DNA of 64,000 nucleotides from Tectiglobus sp965224045 (GCA_965224045.1 CBDCYD010000015.1:1116001-1180000), one strand, 5' to 3'. Positions 26,228 to 36,617 are shown, counted from the stretch's first letter. Notes: generated from the letters alone by a model not told the origin. Numbers and translations are program-made.

Positions 26228-28051
26228 ATGTTTCAATCCTTTCAAGATGATAGTGCCAGTCATCGCGATGTTGCGGAGCGCGTTGCGCGCCTCCGGGCAG
26301 AGCTCGATCGACTAGGACTTGACGCCTTTCTCGTGCCGCGCGGTGATGAGCATCGCGGTGAATACGTGGCACCCTGTGCGGAACGCCTGGCGTGGCTCAC
26401 GGGGTTCACTGGATCAGCCGGCTCCGCCGTGATCGCAAAAAGCGGCGCCGCGTTGCTGGTCGACGGGCGCTATACGGTGCAAGCGAAAGCGCAAACACCG
26501 CGCAAGCTGTTTGATCAACTGCCAATTCCCGGCTCAAGCGCGGAGGGGTGGTTGATCGAACACCTGAAGAGAACACCAGGGGGTGTCATCGGGTTCGACC
26601 CCTGGCTGCATTCGGTTGCAGAGATCGAACGCGCCGGACGCCGGCTTGAGGCGGCCGGCCTGCGTCTCAAACCTGTCGCACGCAACCCAATCGACAGGAT
26701 CTGGGGTCAAGACCGTCCGGCAGCGCCAACCAATCCTGTTATCGTGCATCCGCTGTCGCGCGCCGGCGTCTCGGCCGCAGACAAGATCGCAGCCGTGCAA
26801 AGCCAGCTCGCCGAGGCCGACCAGGGCGCAATGGTGATCACCGCACCGGATTCAATCTGCTGGTTGCTCAATATTCGCGGCTCCGACGTCGCGCATAACC
26901 CCGTGGTGCTGTGTTATGCAGTCGTGCCTGCCAAAGGCAAAGTGGCGTTGATTGTCGAGAAGTCCAAGCTTGACGAGAAGGCGCGAGCACATCTCAAGCC
27001 CATTGCCCAGATCCACTCTCGCAAGGCGTTTGCAAAGGTATTGAAATCAATGGCGGTTTCACACCCTCCGATACGCATCGATGCCGAGACCTGCCCGGTG
27101 TGGATCGCGCGCCAGATCGGGCGCAAATCGGCCATCGCGCGTGGCCGGGATCTCTGCGTTCAGGCCAAGGCCGTCAAGAACGCCACCGAAATCCGTGGCA
27201 TGCGCGCAGCACACAGGCGTGATGCCATCGCAGTTTGCCGGTTTCTGGCCTGGCTCGACCGCGAGGCGGCCAACGGCACCATCGACGAGATTGCAGCGGT
27301 ACGGCAGCTTGAAGCCTTGCGCACGGAGACGGGCAAGCTCCGCGAAATCTCCTTCGACACGATATCCGGCAGCGGCCCGAATGGTGCTATCGTCCACTAT
27401 CGCGTGACGGAGAAGACCAATCGCGCGTTGGGCCGGGGTGAATTGTACCTCGTCGATTCCGGCGCTCAGTACCCGGACGGGACGACGGACATTACGCGAA
27501 CGATTGCGATTGGTCGTCCGACGGAAGAGATGCGGGACCGCTTCACGCGGGTTCTCAAGGGGCACATTGCGATTGCAACGGCACGGTTTCCGGAAGGCAC
27601 GAGGGGTGTCGATCTCGATGCGTTTGCGCGCCGCGCGCTGTGGGATGCCGGTCTCGATTATGACCACGGCACGGGACACGGTGTCGGGAGTTACCTGTCC
27701 GTTCATGAAGGGCCGCAATCCATCTCCCGGCGCGGCATGGTCGCCCTTGAACCTGGCATGATCGTATCCAACGAGCCGGGATTTTACAGGGAAGGAGCCT
27801 ATGGCATCCGGATCGAGAACCTGGTGCTCGTGCAAAGAGCAAACAAGCCGGCCGGCGGCGAGCGTGCGATGTTGTCGTTCGAGACACTGACTTTTGCGCC
27901 TATCGACCGGCGCCTGACAGTACCCGACCTGTTAAGCACGGCGGAGCGAAACTGGCTCAACGCCTACCACGCCGACGTCAACGCCCTGGTCGGGCCGTTG
28001 CTCGACAGTGGTGAGCGCCAATGGCTGGCACGTGCGTGCCAACCCGTATGA
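26228..28051 (+). CDS. pepP: Xaa-Pro aminopeptidase (M24B metallopeptidase)
   Basis: A 607-residue cytosolic aminopeptidase that removes N-terminal residues before proline, of the long three-domain (eukaryotic APP1-like) type. Two creatinase-like N-terminal domains begin with FLVPRGDEHRGEYV, FTGSAGSAVI and LVDGRYTVQA. The C-terminal pita-bread domain carries the five dinuclear metal ligands: two Asp in VDSGAQYPDGTTDITRT (about 410-425), His in HGTGHGVGSYL (about 483), Glu in SNEPGFY (about 515) and Glu in IRIENL (about 530). The ATG at 26228 fits the family N-terminus. It appears monocistronic, followed by a hairpin. Confidence 0.92.
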   Translation: MFQSFQDDSASHRDVAERVARLRAELDRLGLDAFLVPRGDEHRGEYVAPCAERLAWLTGFTGSAGSAVIAKSGAALLVDGRYTVQAKAQTPRKLFDQLPIPGSSAEGWLIEHLKRTPGGVIGFDPWLHSVAEIERAGRRLEAAGLRLKPVARNPIDRIWGQDRPAAPTNPVIVHPLSRAGVSAADKIAAVQSQLAEADQGAMVITAPDSICWLLNIRGSDVAHNPVVLCYAVVPAKGKVALIVEKSKLDEKARAHLKPIAQIHSRKAFAKVLKSMAVSHPPIRIDAETCPVWIARQIGRKSAIARGRDLCVQAKAVKNATEIRGMRAAHRRDAIAVCRFLAWLDREAANGTIDEIAAVRQLEALRTETGKLREISFDTISGSGPNGAIVHYRVTEKTNRALGRGELYLVDSGAQYPDGTTDITRTIAIGRPTEEMRDRFTRVLKGHIAIATARFPEGTRGVDLDAFARRALWDAGLDYDHGTGHGVGSYLSVHEGPQSISRRGMVALEPGMIVSNEPGFYREGAYGIRIENLVLVQRANKPAGGERAMLSFETLTFAPIDRRLTVPDLLSTAERNWLNAYHADVNALVGPLLDSGERQWLARACQPV

Positions 28052-28091
28052 GTTGCAAGACGAACCTCTGCAATTTCAAATTGTTGAATTT

Positions 28092-28123
28092 CAGGGTGAT
28101 AGTGGCGCAACAGCGCCACCCTG
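28092..28123 (+). terminator. hairpin downstream of the aminopeptidase gene
   Basis: CAGGGTG (28092-28098) pairs with CACCCTG (28117-28123), and GCGC-AACA-GCGC forms the inner stem, leaving a small one-sided bulge. It lies 40 bases after the aminopeptidase stop. No clear T run follows, so its role as a terminator is tentative. Confidence 0.4.
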
Positions 28124-28219
28124 CCCGTCTTTGGCCGACCAAAGCATTTCTGCGCTGGCGGTTGCCGGCAGGATGGTGTGCAACGGTATGAGAGTGTGTA
28201 TCGCGTTCCGGCGAATCGT

Positions 28220-29833
28220 ATGACTTCGGTGATGATCAGCGCAGTGAAAACCAAGAGTTGCCTGTCGATCAGCGGCCCAACGATCGGGCGTTGGATTGCA
28301 GGGCTTGGCGCAATCGCGTGTATGTCACTGCTGTTTGCCAGTGCCTCAGCTGCCCAAACCCGCACGTGTCCGTCACTCGAACGCAGGGCGTTCAACAATT
28401 CGATCACGATTCCCACAGCCGGTGGAACGCGAACCGAGCGCCTCAGTGTGCGCATGCAGCCCGGTGATGTCGTTTCGCTGCGGATCGCGCGCGGTGGCAG
28501 CTTTACCGATCCCGGCGCGACGGCCAAGTTCACGCTGACGCGCGCACCCGTCAACACACCCGTAACGCTGATCGGCGAACAAAATCCGCCGGCATCCGGC
28601 GCGCTCAGAGCAGACTACGAGGCGCCGCGGGCCGGCACGTACCGGTTCACCTACATGATGACGGCGCCGAACTCCGACTTTCCCTCGACCATCGACTTCA
28701 GGATTGCCTGCACGGTAGCGCCCGAAGAAGAGCAGCCGGAAACGGCCGAAACCACGATACCTGAAGTCATCGTGCGGCGATTTACGTTTCGGCGCGCCGA
28801 CCTTGCACTTGCGGATGAGCCGGACCGTCCGCGCCTGGCTCGAAAACTGCCAGGATCGCTGTTTGGCAGTGTGAATGGGTCAGCCGGCGGTGCTTCACGC
28901 ACGACGACGGCGGCGGGCGCCATGCAGCTGGGCCGCGAGCGGACGCGCATTTCGACAAGCCTGCACGAGCTCGCGCGCGCTGCCTCCGGTCTGACGAACG
29001 CCAACAAACTTGGTGCCGGCAGTACGAAGGATGATCTTCCGTCGTTCAACGTGCCGCACAGACCGCCGCGATTCGACGTTTGGGTTGAAGGCCACTACGT
29101 TTCGTTCAATGCGCGCGCAGACACCGACGGACACTACGGCGTCATATATACCGGAGCCGACTACCTCTTTCATCCCGCCCTGTTGCTCGGCGTCTTGGCG
29201 CAGTTCGACACGTTGGATGAAAAGTCCGACCTGCTGTCCTATCGGGCCAAGGGCAAGGGCTGGATGGTCGGGCCATACGCAACCCTGCGGCTGACGCCAA
29301 ATCTGTTGTGGGACGCGCGCGTGGCGTGGGGGCGCACATCGAACGAGGTCAGCCCGTTCCTGACGTACACGAGTGACTTCGACACGACGCGATGGCTGGC
29401 ACGAACCAACCTGACCGGCAATTGGAGCCTTGGACGCTGGCGGTTCAGCCCGAGCGTCGCGGTTGCCTACCTCGAGGATAAGCAGGCGTCATTTACCACC
29501 ACCGGCACGGGGGTTGTCGCTCAGGAAACGGTTCGGTTGGGACGGCTGCAGTTCGGGCCTGAGATCGGCTACGTGCACACGCTGCGCGACGGTACGACGC
29601 TCGAACCGCACGGCAAGCTGGAAGGCATTTGGCACTTTGCCGGACGGCAGACACTGACGATGAATTCGATCGCGCTGGAGCAGGATGCGTTTCGCGGCAA
29701 GGCCAGCGCCGGGCTGATCGTCACGCGGCCGAGCGGGATCAATCTGCGCGGGGTCGTCACCTACGACGGTCTCGGAAGCGACGACTTCGACGCCATCGGC
29801 GGCGAGGTCTGGCTCAACATTCCGCTCAACTAG
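28220..29833 (+). CDS. autotransporter beta-barrel domain protein
   Basis: A protein of about 537 residues with a signal peptide (residues about 20-45, cleaved after ASASAAQ), a short secreted part with an Ig-like beta segment (TERLSVRMQPGDVVSLRIARGG, YRFTYMMTA), a Gly/Ser/Thr-rich linker and a C-terminal barrel of about 270 residues. The barrel includes GVIYTGADYLFHPALLLGVLAQFD, GWMVGPYATLRL, LGRLQFGPEIGYVH and a final alternating strand EVWLNIPLN. This fits autotransporter or OmpA-like barrels with an unusually small passenger. Start options are 28220 and 28232. The TAG stop coincides with the edge of repeat copy 3. Confidence 0.78.
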   Translation: MTSVMISAVKTKSCLSISGPTIGRWIAGLGAIACMSLLFASASAAQTRTCPSLERRAFNNSITIPTAGGTRTERLSVRMQPGDVVSLRIARGGSFTDPGATAKFTLTRAPVNTPVTLIGEQNPPASGALRADYEAPRAGTYRFTYMMTAPNSDFPSTIDFRIACTVAPEEEQPETAETTIPEVIVRRFTFRRADLALADEPDRPRLARKLPGSLFGSVNGSAGGASRTTTAAGAMQLGRERTRISTSLHELARAASGLTNANKLGAGSTKDDLPSFNVPHRPPRFDVWVEGHYVSFNARADTDGHYGVIYTGADYLFHPALLLGVLAQFDTLDEKSDLLSYRAKGKGWMVGPYATLRLTPNLLWDARVAWGRTSNEVSPFLTYTSDFDTTRWLARTNLTGNWSLGRWRFSPSVAVAYLEDKQASFTTTGTGVVAQETVRLGRLQFGPEIGYVHTLRDGTTLEPHGKLEGIWHFAGRQTLTMNSIALEQDAFRGKASAGLIVTRPSGINLRGVVTYDGLGSDDFDAIGGEVWLNIPLN

Positions 29834-29952
29834 ATCACTTCCGCCTTAGGCGGAATCACACCGCCTGCCCACTCCCCCGCCCGGCCGCCCATGCAATCGT
29901 GGTTTTTGGTGGCCCTGCGGGAAAGTGGGACGGTTCCAGCTAGATCTGAAAC
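29831..29952 (-). repeat. dispersed palindromic repeat, copy 3 (inverted, diverged)
   Basis: Read on the minus strand this follows copy 1 from end to end: TTTCAG, AGCTG(G/A)AACC, a large hairpin (arms 29868-29891 and 29908-29930, with more mismatches than the other copies), GGGCGG..GGGGGAG.GGGC, and the palindrome CCGCCTAAGGCGG followed by GATC. It starts exactly at the TAG stop of the autotransporter gene. Loop and left arm are the least conserved parts. Confidence 0.8.
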
Positions 29953-30054
29953 GCTCAAAAGCAGGCGCGAGGCGAACGGCCGGCGCAGCCGACGGTTTTG
30001 TACGCCTTGTTGCGGCGGCATGCAGGCAAAGTTTGCGCGCGCCGGTCACTCCGT

Positions 30055-31593
30055 TCAAATGTGGATGCGGAAGCGCGCGCGGATAGCAGCATCGAGATCG
30101 GCCGCAATGAGCGGTTCGGCGCCGGCCAGGATCGTTTCCTTGCGCGCACGTGCGGCGGCCAGCAGGTCGATGTTGCCCTTTTCTTCCCACTCCTTTGGGC
30201 TGCTGCGATCGGCAACGACGGGATAGACATATTCTGTCTGCATGAGCGACAGCGTTTGTGGATGGCCGAGATAGTGGCCCGGGCCGCCGAGGCAGACCTC
30301 ACGCATGGCCGCAAGCGAAATGCTTTCGTCGGTCACCTCGATACCACGCACGCAGCGCAGGACCTGACCCAGCATGTCGTTGCCGAGAACCAACGAATCC
30401 GGTGAGAAGCCGAGCAGCGAAGCGTGCATGCCGGCGGCTTCGTAGACCATGTTGAGACCGGCGAGGCCTGCCATCACGTTCGATATCGCCTGCTCCCAGC
30501 CGGCCTGCATGTCGGGCAACTTTGAATCGGCCATCCCAGCTGCTGCTCCACCGGGCAGACCATAAAAGCGATGCATCTGCGCACAGCCCGCACTCAACAG
30601 TGCCTGCTCGCCGGAGCCACCGGACATCGCGCCGGTGCGCAAGTCGGACACGAAGGGCCAGGTGCCGAACACGGCCGGATGACCGGGCTGGACAGCATTG
30701 ACGTAAACCACACCGGCAAGGCATTCGGCGACGGCCTGCACGATGGCGGTTGCCAGTGGCGCCGGTGCGGTGGCGCCGGCCTGTCCCGCCGAAAGCAACA
30801 GGACCGGCATGCCACCGCGAATGCAAGCCTCCATAACCTCGCAGCTTTCGGTGGCAAACTTCATCGGCGGGACGACGAAGCAGTTGCTATTGGAAACGAA
30901 CGGGCGGGCGCGCCAAGTCGCTTCGTCTCCAGCGATCATGTGAAGAAGCTCCAGACAGCCGGCGACATGGGAAGGTTCGCACACGCTGGTGCCGATGTGC
31001 TTCGTGGTGCCGGCACAGGCCGCGTAGATCGTGTTGATGTCGAGTTCGAAATTGTCCTCGATGTCGCGACATACGAGACAACGCTGAAAGAAATGAAGGT
31101 TGTCGAGCGCCTGCACCAGCTGCGCGGCCTCTAAGAGATCTCGCGCGGTGCTATCGCGGTACGTGTTGGTGTCAAGATCGACCACGTGGACGGCAGCGCC
31201 AGCTGTGCCGAAATGAACGCGCGTTCCGCTGAGATCGAGATCAAACCCGGGATCCCGGCCGTGGAGCGTGATGGCGCGGGCAGCAACCGCCAGCATGTCT
31301 TCGACAAGCGCACGCGAGAAGCGCAGACGGCCGTCATCGCCAAGTTCCGCACCGGCCGCAGTCATGACTTCGATGCCCGAGCGCGGCGCATCGGCAAGGC
31401 CGATCGTTTGCAACGCGTCGAGGGCTGCGGAATGGATGCGGTGGACGGCTTCGTCGGACAGCGGTTTGTAGGCACCGCCTTCGAGACCGGGGCGGACGGG
31501 GCGCAGTTCTTCTGCTAACGGTCGCGATCGCAAGGCGGTGCGGGCGGCACGGCCGCCGCTGCGACGGGAGGATTTGACGGTCGCTTCTGTCAT
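30055..31593 (-). CDS. trimethylamine methyltransferase family (MttB-like) protein, non-pyrrolysine
   Basis: A 512-residue member of the MttB superfamily of corrinoid-dependent amine methyltransferases. Recognised from LSDEAVHRIHSAALDALQTIG at the N-terminus, FGTAGAAVHVVDLDT, KHIGTSVCEPSHVAG, MPVLLLSAGQAGATAPAPLATAI and GGPGHYLGHPQTLSLM. The frame is continuous without an internal TAG, so it is not a pyrrolysine enzyme; characterised relatives such as MtgB demethylate glycine betaine or related quaternary amines. The expected corrinoid protein and its methyl acceptor are not in the window. It is last in a four-gene minus-strand run with two DMGDH-like flavoproteins and an XRE-cupin regulator. 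ATG 31593 is chosen at the start of homology. Confidence 0.88.
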   Translation of the reverse strand: MTEATVKSSRRSGGRAARTALRSRPLAEELRPVRPGLEGGAYKPLSDEAVHRIHSAALDALQTIGLADAPRSGIEVMTAAGAELGDDGRLRFSRALVEDMLAVAARAITLHGRDPGFDLDLSGTRVHFGTAGAAVHVVDLDTNTYRDSTARDLLEAAQLVQALDNLHFFQRCLVCRDIEDNFELDINTIYAACAGTTKHIGTSVCEPSHVAGCLELLHMIAGDEATWRARPFVSNSNCFVVPPMKFATESCEVMEACIRGGMPVLLLSAGQAGATAPAPLATAIVQAVAECLAGVVYVNAVQPGHPAVFGTWPFVSDLRTGAMSGGSGEQALLSAGCAQMHRFYGLPGGAAAGMADSKLPDMQAGWEQAISNVMAGLAGLNMVYEAAGMHASLLGFSPDSLVLGNDMLGQVLRCVRGIEVTDESISLAAMREVCLGGPGHYLGHPQTLSLMQTEYVYPVVADRSSPKEWEEKGNIDLLAAARARKETILAGAEPLIAADLDAAIRARFRIHI

Positions 31594-31677
31594 GGCGCTG
31601 ATCCTGAGCAAAGTCGCCCTCAGCGGGCGGAAGATCGGTTGGAACGCAGACGATGATTGAATTGCAGAACACGTGAA

Positions 31678-34121
31678 CTAGGTCCGCATGCGCGCAGACT
31701 TAGGATCGTAGAGCGGGCTGAGGCTGGCTTCTGCGGCGATGCGGCGGCCGGCGACTTCGATCTCGTAGCGCGAGGCGAGCACCTCTTTGCCACATTGGTT
31801 TTCGCATGGCACATAACCAAGGCCGATGCCGCCGCCAAGCGCATGGCCATAGTTGCCGGAGGTGAGGTAGCTCACGATCTCACCGTCACGGACTATCGGT
31901 TCGTTGTGATAGACCATGGCGTCCGGTTCCAAGAGCCGGAATTGAACAAGGCGTCGGCGCAGACCCTTTTTGCGCCTTTCGAGGACCGCGTCTCGGCCGA
32001 TGAATGCCTGCTTGTCGGTTTTGACCGCGAACCCGAGACCGGCCTCAAGCACGTGATCCTCATCCGTGATGTCATGGCCGAAATGGCGGAAGGCCTTTTC
32101 AATGCGGCAACTGGTCCAGCGTGTGCAGGCCGCAAAGCTTCAGGCCGTGCCCGCTGGCCGGCGGCTTCGAGCGCCTCGAAGACGTGGGCTGCCTGGTCAG
32201 ACGCGACATAGATCTCCCAGCCGAGTTCACCGACATAGCTGATACGGTGCGCACGGGCGATGCCCAGTCCGATTTCGACTTCACGCCAGGTGGCAAACGG
32301 ATGGGTGGCATTCGAAAAGTCGTTCGGCGAGCAATCGGCAAGGACAGCTCGGGATTTCGGCCCCATCAGGCAGAGCACCGCCTCGGCCGCGGTGACATCG
32401 ACAATGGCGCAGCTCAGCTCACCCACGTGCCGGCGCAACCACGCCAGATCGCGTTGCAGAGTTGCGCAGGGGACGACCAGAAGAAACGCCGTTTCCGACA
32501 ATCGCGACACCGTGAGATCACACTCGATCCCGCCGGCATCATTCAACATCTGGGTGTAGACGATGCGGCCGGGCGCGACATCCATCTCGGCACCGCACAC
32601 AAGGTTGAGCAGCGCCAAGGCATCACGACCGTCAACGCGAATCTTGCCGAACGACGACATGTCGACGAGGCCAACGCCGTCGCGGATTGCCATGTGTTCG
32701 GCGCGATGGTTTTCAAACCAGTTCTGCGGTCCCCACGAGTAGTGATAGGCGCGTTCCTGGTCGGGATGCGCGAACCAGTTGGCGCGCTCATATCCTGCAA
32801 CCTCGCCGAAGACCGCGCCGCGCGCCTCAAGATGTCCATGCAATGGCGAGCGTCGAACGCCACGCGCGGTCACCACCTGCCGGTACGGGAAATGATCAGC
32901 GTACAGGAGGCCGAGCGTTTCGCTGACACGCTCCTTCAAATAACGCTGGTTGGCCTGGAACGGCTGTACGCGTCGGATGTCGACGTCCCAAAGATCGAAG
33001 GGCGGGCGGCCATCATTGATCCATTGGGCAAGCGCGAAGCCTGCACCGCCGGACGAGACGATGCCGATCGAGTTGTAGCCGGCGGCAACCCAATAACCTG
33101 CCACCTCCGGTGCCTCGCCCAGGTAGTAGCGGTTGTCAGGCGTGAAGCTTTCGGGGCCGTTGAAGAAGGTGCGAATGCCGGCGGTTCCCAGAATTGGCAC
33201 ACGATTGACGCCCAACTCGAGAATTGGCTCGAAGTGGGCAAGATCTTCGGGCAATTCGTCGAAGCAAAAATCTTCCGGGATCCCGTCCATGCCCCAGGGT
33301 TTGGCGACCGGTTCGAAGGCGCCGAGCATGAGCTTGCCGGCGTCCTCCTTATAGTAGGCGCACTCGTCCGGCACCCGCAGAACCGGCAGCTGGCCGAGGT
33401 TATCAATCGGCTCGGTGACGATGTAGAAATGCTCGCAGGCATGGAGTGGAATGTTGACGCCGTTCTGGCGGCCAAGTTGGCGTGCCCACATGCCGGCGCA
33501 GTTGACAACGACATCAGCCGAGATGTGGCCCGGTTCGCCGTCATGCTCGTAGTCGACGCCGCTGACCCGGCCGCCCGCCGTGGTCACCCGAGTAACCTTG
33601 ATGCCTTCGAGCAGCTTCGCGCCGCGCTGGCGTGCGCCCTTGGCCAGCGCCAGCGCAATGTTGGCCGGATCGGCCTGGCCGTCGCCCGGCAGGTAAACGG
33701 CGCCGGTCATGCCGGCGGTGTTGAGATGGGGGTAACGTTTGGCGACCTCGTCGACCGAGGCCTCGTGGACCTCGATGCCGAAGGCGCGGGCAAGAGAGGC
33801 CTGACGCAAGAGCTCCTCGCGGCGTTCATCGGTGAGCGCCACCGACAACGACCCCGTGCGCCTGAACCCGGTGGCCACTTCGGTCTCCGCTTCGAGCTCG
33901 GCGTAAAGCTCCGCCGAATACTTGGCAAGGCGGGTCATGTTCTGGTTGGGGCGCAGCTGACCGATGAGACCTGCCGCGTGCCAGGTGGTGCCACAGGTGA
34001 GCTGACGTCGCTCGAGCAGTACGACATCACGCCAGCCGAGCTTGGCCAGATGATAGGCCACCGAACAGCCCGAAACGCCGCCGCCGATGACGACGGCACG
34101 AGCATTTTGAGGAACGGTCAT
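31678..34121 (-). pseudogene. dimethylglycine/sarcosine dehydrogenase-like flavoprotein with two frameshifts
   Basis: The FAD-binding DAO half is intact (VVIGGGVSGCSVAYHL; WHAAG with His48 at the covalent-FAD position), followed by a GcvT-like folate domain (GLVDMSSFGKIRVDGRDAL, YVGELGWEIYV). Reading then breaks twice. One extra base in the CCC at 32150-32152 moves the frame so that HGLKLCGLHTLD appears in another phase; a second extra base in the AA at 32109-32110 moves it again to CRIEKAFRHFGHDITDEDHV, which continues correctly to 31678. Removing both gives exactly 814 codons. Uncorrected, the protein runs in a wrong frame to 31893 and loses the C-terminal domain. Sequencing error or recent decay are both possible. 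It overlaps the upstream paralogue by ATGA. Confidence 0.85.
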
Positions 34122-36568
34122 GCGCGCAGCCTTTCGTTGTCAGGATCCCAGACCGCCTGGCTGGGCTGGACGGTTGCCGGGTAGCGCTCACCAAAAATCT
34201 CGACGTCGATTTGGGTGCCCGGTTGAGCGAGGTCGGTGCGCAGGACGCCAAGTGCGATAGATGCGTCCACGCGATAGCCCCAGGCGCCAGAGGTCGTCTC
34301 ACCGACGACAGCATTGCCGTGCCAGAGTGTCGACATGTACGGGGCATCGCAGTCGCCGGCATCGACAATGAGAGAGACGAAGCGCTTTGCCGGACCCTGC
34401 TGCTTTTCACGCTGCAACGCGTCCTTGCCGGGAAACGGTTCTTCCTTGTCGAAGCGGATGAAGCGATCGAGACCGGCCTCGAGCAAGGTGTAGTCGGTGG
34501 AAAGATCACCCTTCCAGGCACGGTAGCCTTTTTCGATGCGCAACGCGTTGAGAGCAAACATGCCGAAGGGCTTGGCGCCGGCCTCGAGCACGGCATCGTA
34601 GACGGCCGGGATGTCCGCGTTGGCGGCGTGCACCTCCCAGCCCAACTCACCGGCAAAGCTGACGCGGGCCAGCGCTGCTGGCCGGCCGGCGACCGCGGCC
34701 TGCTGATGCGAGAGCCAGGGTAGGCCGAGATCGCCGTTGGAGATTTTTGCGAACAGCTCGCGTGACCCGGGGCCGGTGACGATCAGCGTGGAATAGTCGT
34801 CCGTGTGATCGGTCAGCTTCAGCTTGCCGTCGGCCGGCAGGGCGCGTTGCAAAAGCTCGAAATCGTGCCACTGCGCAGGTGCCGCCGTGATCAGCGTGAA
34901 ATAGTCCTCAGCGTGGCGCAACACGCTCATCTCGGTGACGATGCGACCGCGGTCGTCGGGGAAGTAGGCGAGCGCGATGCGCCCGACCCGGGGCAGTCCG
35001 CCCGCAATGCGACCGCGCAACCAGGTGCCGGCGCCAGGACCCTCGAGATTGAATCTGGAAAAACCGGGAAGGTCGAGGACGCCTACGCCGTCACGTACCG
35101 CCTCGCACTCCGCTTTGACACGCGCTGCCCATGGCCCAGACCTAGACCAGGTCTGGGTTGCCTCCTGCGACGTGTCATCGCCGGGTTCGGCGAACCAGTT
35201 TGCACGTTCCCAACCGTTGTAGGCGCCCATCTGGCCGCCAAGCCCGACGACGCGGTCATGGACCGGCGAGAGCTTCTTGTCGCGGCCTGCCGGCCATGCG
35301 TGGTGCGGAAAGTGCATGGCATACTCGTGCCCGTAGACTTCCATGCCCTTTGCGATGCAGTAGTCCCCATCGCAAAATGCGGTGAAGCGGCGTGGATCGC
35401 ACGACCACATATCCCACTCGGTCCGGCCTTCGGTCACCCACTCGGCGAGCACCTTGCCGGCGCCGCCGGCCTGCGCGATGCCGAAGGTGAAGACGCAGGC
35501 TTCGAAGGCATTGGGTACGCCGGGCATCGGGCCGATCAGCGGATTGCCGTCCGGCGCATAAGGAATAGGGCCGTTGATAATCTTGGAAATTCCGGCTTCG
35601 GCAAGGATTGGTACGCGCGCCATGGCGTCCGAGACGTACCATTCGAGGCGTTCGAGGTCATCGGGATAGAGCTGGAAACTGAAGTCGTCCGGCATCGGGT
35701 CGGCAGGATCGACCCAGTGGGCGCGGCAGTTACGCTCATAGGGCCCGAGGTTAAGGCCGTGTTTTTCCTGACGCAGGTAGTAGCTCGAATCGACGTCGCG
35801 CAGGAGCGGCAGTTTGCGGCCGTGCTCTGACGACCAGGCCTCGAGTTCCGGGATTTGCTCGGTCAGGATGTACTGGTGACTCATCACCATCATCGGCACC
35901 TGCCGGCCGCCAAACGGACGGAACCACTCGCCAACCCGCCCGGCGTAGTAGCCCGCCGCGTTGACCACGAACTCACAGCGAATGTCGCCCTTCTGCGTTT
36001 CGACGACCCACTCGCCGTTGTCGCAGCGCACGCCGGTCGCCGGACGGTGGCGATGGATGCGCGCTCCCAGGTCGCGTGCGCCCTTGGCCAGCGCCTGGGT
36101 GAGCTGTGCGGGATCGATATCGCCATCGTTGGGATCGTAGAGGCCGCCCTTGAGGTCGTGCAGTTCAAGGAAAGGATAGCGCGCCCTGAGTTCGTTCGGG
36201 CCCATCGTCTCCAGTGCCATGCCCTGGTAGAGACCCATGCCGCGCGCGCGCTCGAACTCCTGCATACGCTCCTTCGCGTGGGCGAGGCGCAGAGAGCCCG
36301 TGACGTGATAGTTCATCGGATAGTCGACGGCTTCACCAAGGCCGCGGTAAAGCTCGGTCGAATAGCGCTGCATGTTCATGATCGACCAGGACGCCGAGAA
36401 GGTCGGAACGTTGCCGGCGGCATGCCATGTCGACCCGGCGGTCAGTTCGTTCTTTTCGACAAGCACACAATCGGACCAACCGGCCCTGGCCAAATGGTAG
36501 AGGGCCGACACGCCGACCGCGCCACCACCGATGATTACGACCCTGGCTGTTTCGACGGTGTTCGACAT
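34118..36568 (-). CDS. dimethylglycine/sarcosine dehydrogenase-like FAD oxidoreductase with GcvT domain
   Basis: An 816-residue protein. The N-terminal FAD/DAO domain has VVIIGGGAVGVSALYHLA (residues 10-27) and WHAAG with His49 at the covalent flavin position, and is followed by an FAO_M-like middle region and a C-terminal GcvT/folate-binding domain (GVLDLPGFSRFNLEGPGA, FAGELGWEVH, ALRIEKGYRAWKGDL). Such enzymes demethylate dimethylglycine or sarcosine oxidatively and pass the one-carbon unit to tetrahydrofolate. It is a tandem paralogue of the next gene, whose start overlaps its stop (ATGA), and lies 49 bases behind the XRE-cupin regulator. It appears intact, so it could cover for the broken neighbour. 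Confidence 0.9.
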   Translation of the reverse strand: MSNTVETARVVIIGGGAVGVSALYHLARAGWSDCVLVEKNELTAGSTWHAAGNVPTFSASWSIMNMQRYSTELYRGLGEAVDYPMNYHVTGSLRLAHAKERMQEFERARGMGLYQGMALETMGPNELRARYPFLELHDLKGGLYDPNDGDIDPAQLTQALAKGARDLGARIHRHRPATGVRCDNGEWVVETQKGDIRCEFVVNAAGYYAGRVGEWFRPFGGRQVPMMVMSHQYILTEQIPELEAWSSEHGRKLPLLRDVDSSYYLRQEKHGLNLGPYERNCRAHWVDPADPMPDDFSFQLYPDDLERLEWYVSDAMARVPILAEAGISKIINGPIPYAPDGNPLIGPMPGVPNAFEACVFTFGIAQAGGAGKVLAEWVTEGRTEWDMWSCDPRRFTAFCDGDYCIAKGMEVYGHEYAMHFPHHAWPAGRDKKLSPVHDRVVGLGGQMGAYNGWERANWFAEPGDDTSQEATQTWSRSGPWAARVKAECEAVRDGVGVLDLPGFSRFNLEGPGAGTWLRGRIAGGLPRVGRIALAYFPDDRGRIVTEMSVLRHAEDYFTLITAAPAQWHDFELLQRALPADGKLKLTDHTDDYSTLIVTGPGSRELFAKISNGDLGLPWLSHQQAAVAGRPAALARVSFAGELGWEVHAANADIPAVYDAVLEAGAKPFGMFALNALRIEKGYRAWKGDLSTDYTLLEAGLDRFIRFDKEEPFPGKDALQREKQQGPAKRFVSLIVDAGDCDAPYMSTLWHGNAVVGETTSGAWGYRVDASIALGVLRTDLAQPGTQIDVEIFGERYPATVQPSQAVWDPDNERLRA

Positions 36569-36617
36569 GGCGCGTAATCCTTTTCGAGCGGGTGTCTGCG
36601 GGCCGCAGTTGGTTTGG

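Noticed and set aside
32121..34184. A 687-codon plus-strand open frame opposite the frameshifted flavoprotein
   Set aside because: It is a by-product of GC-rich codon use on the other strand; the minus-strand sequence carries clear FAD and GcvT motifs while this frame has none.
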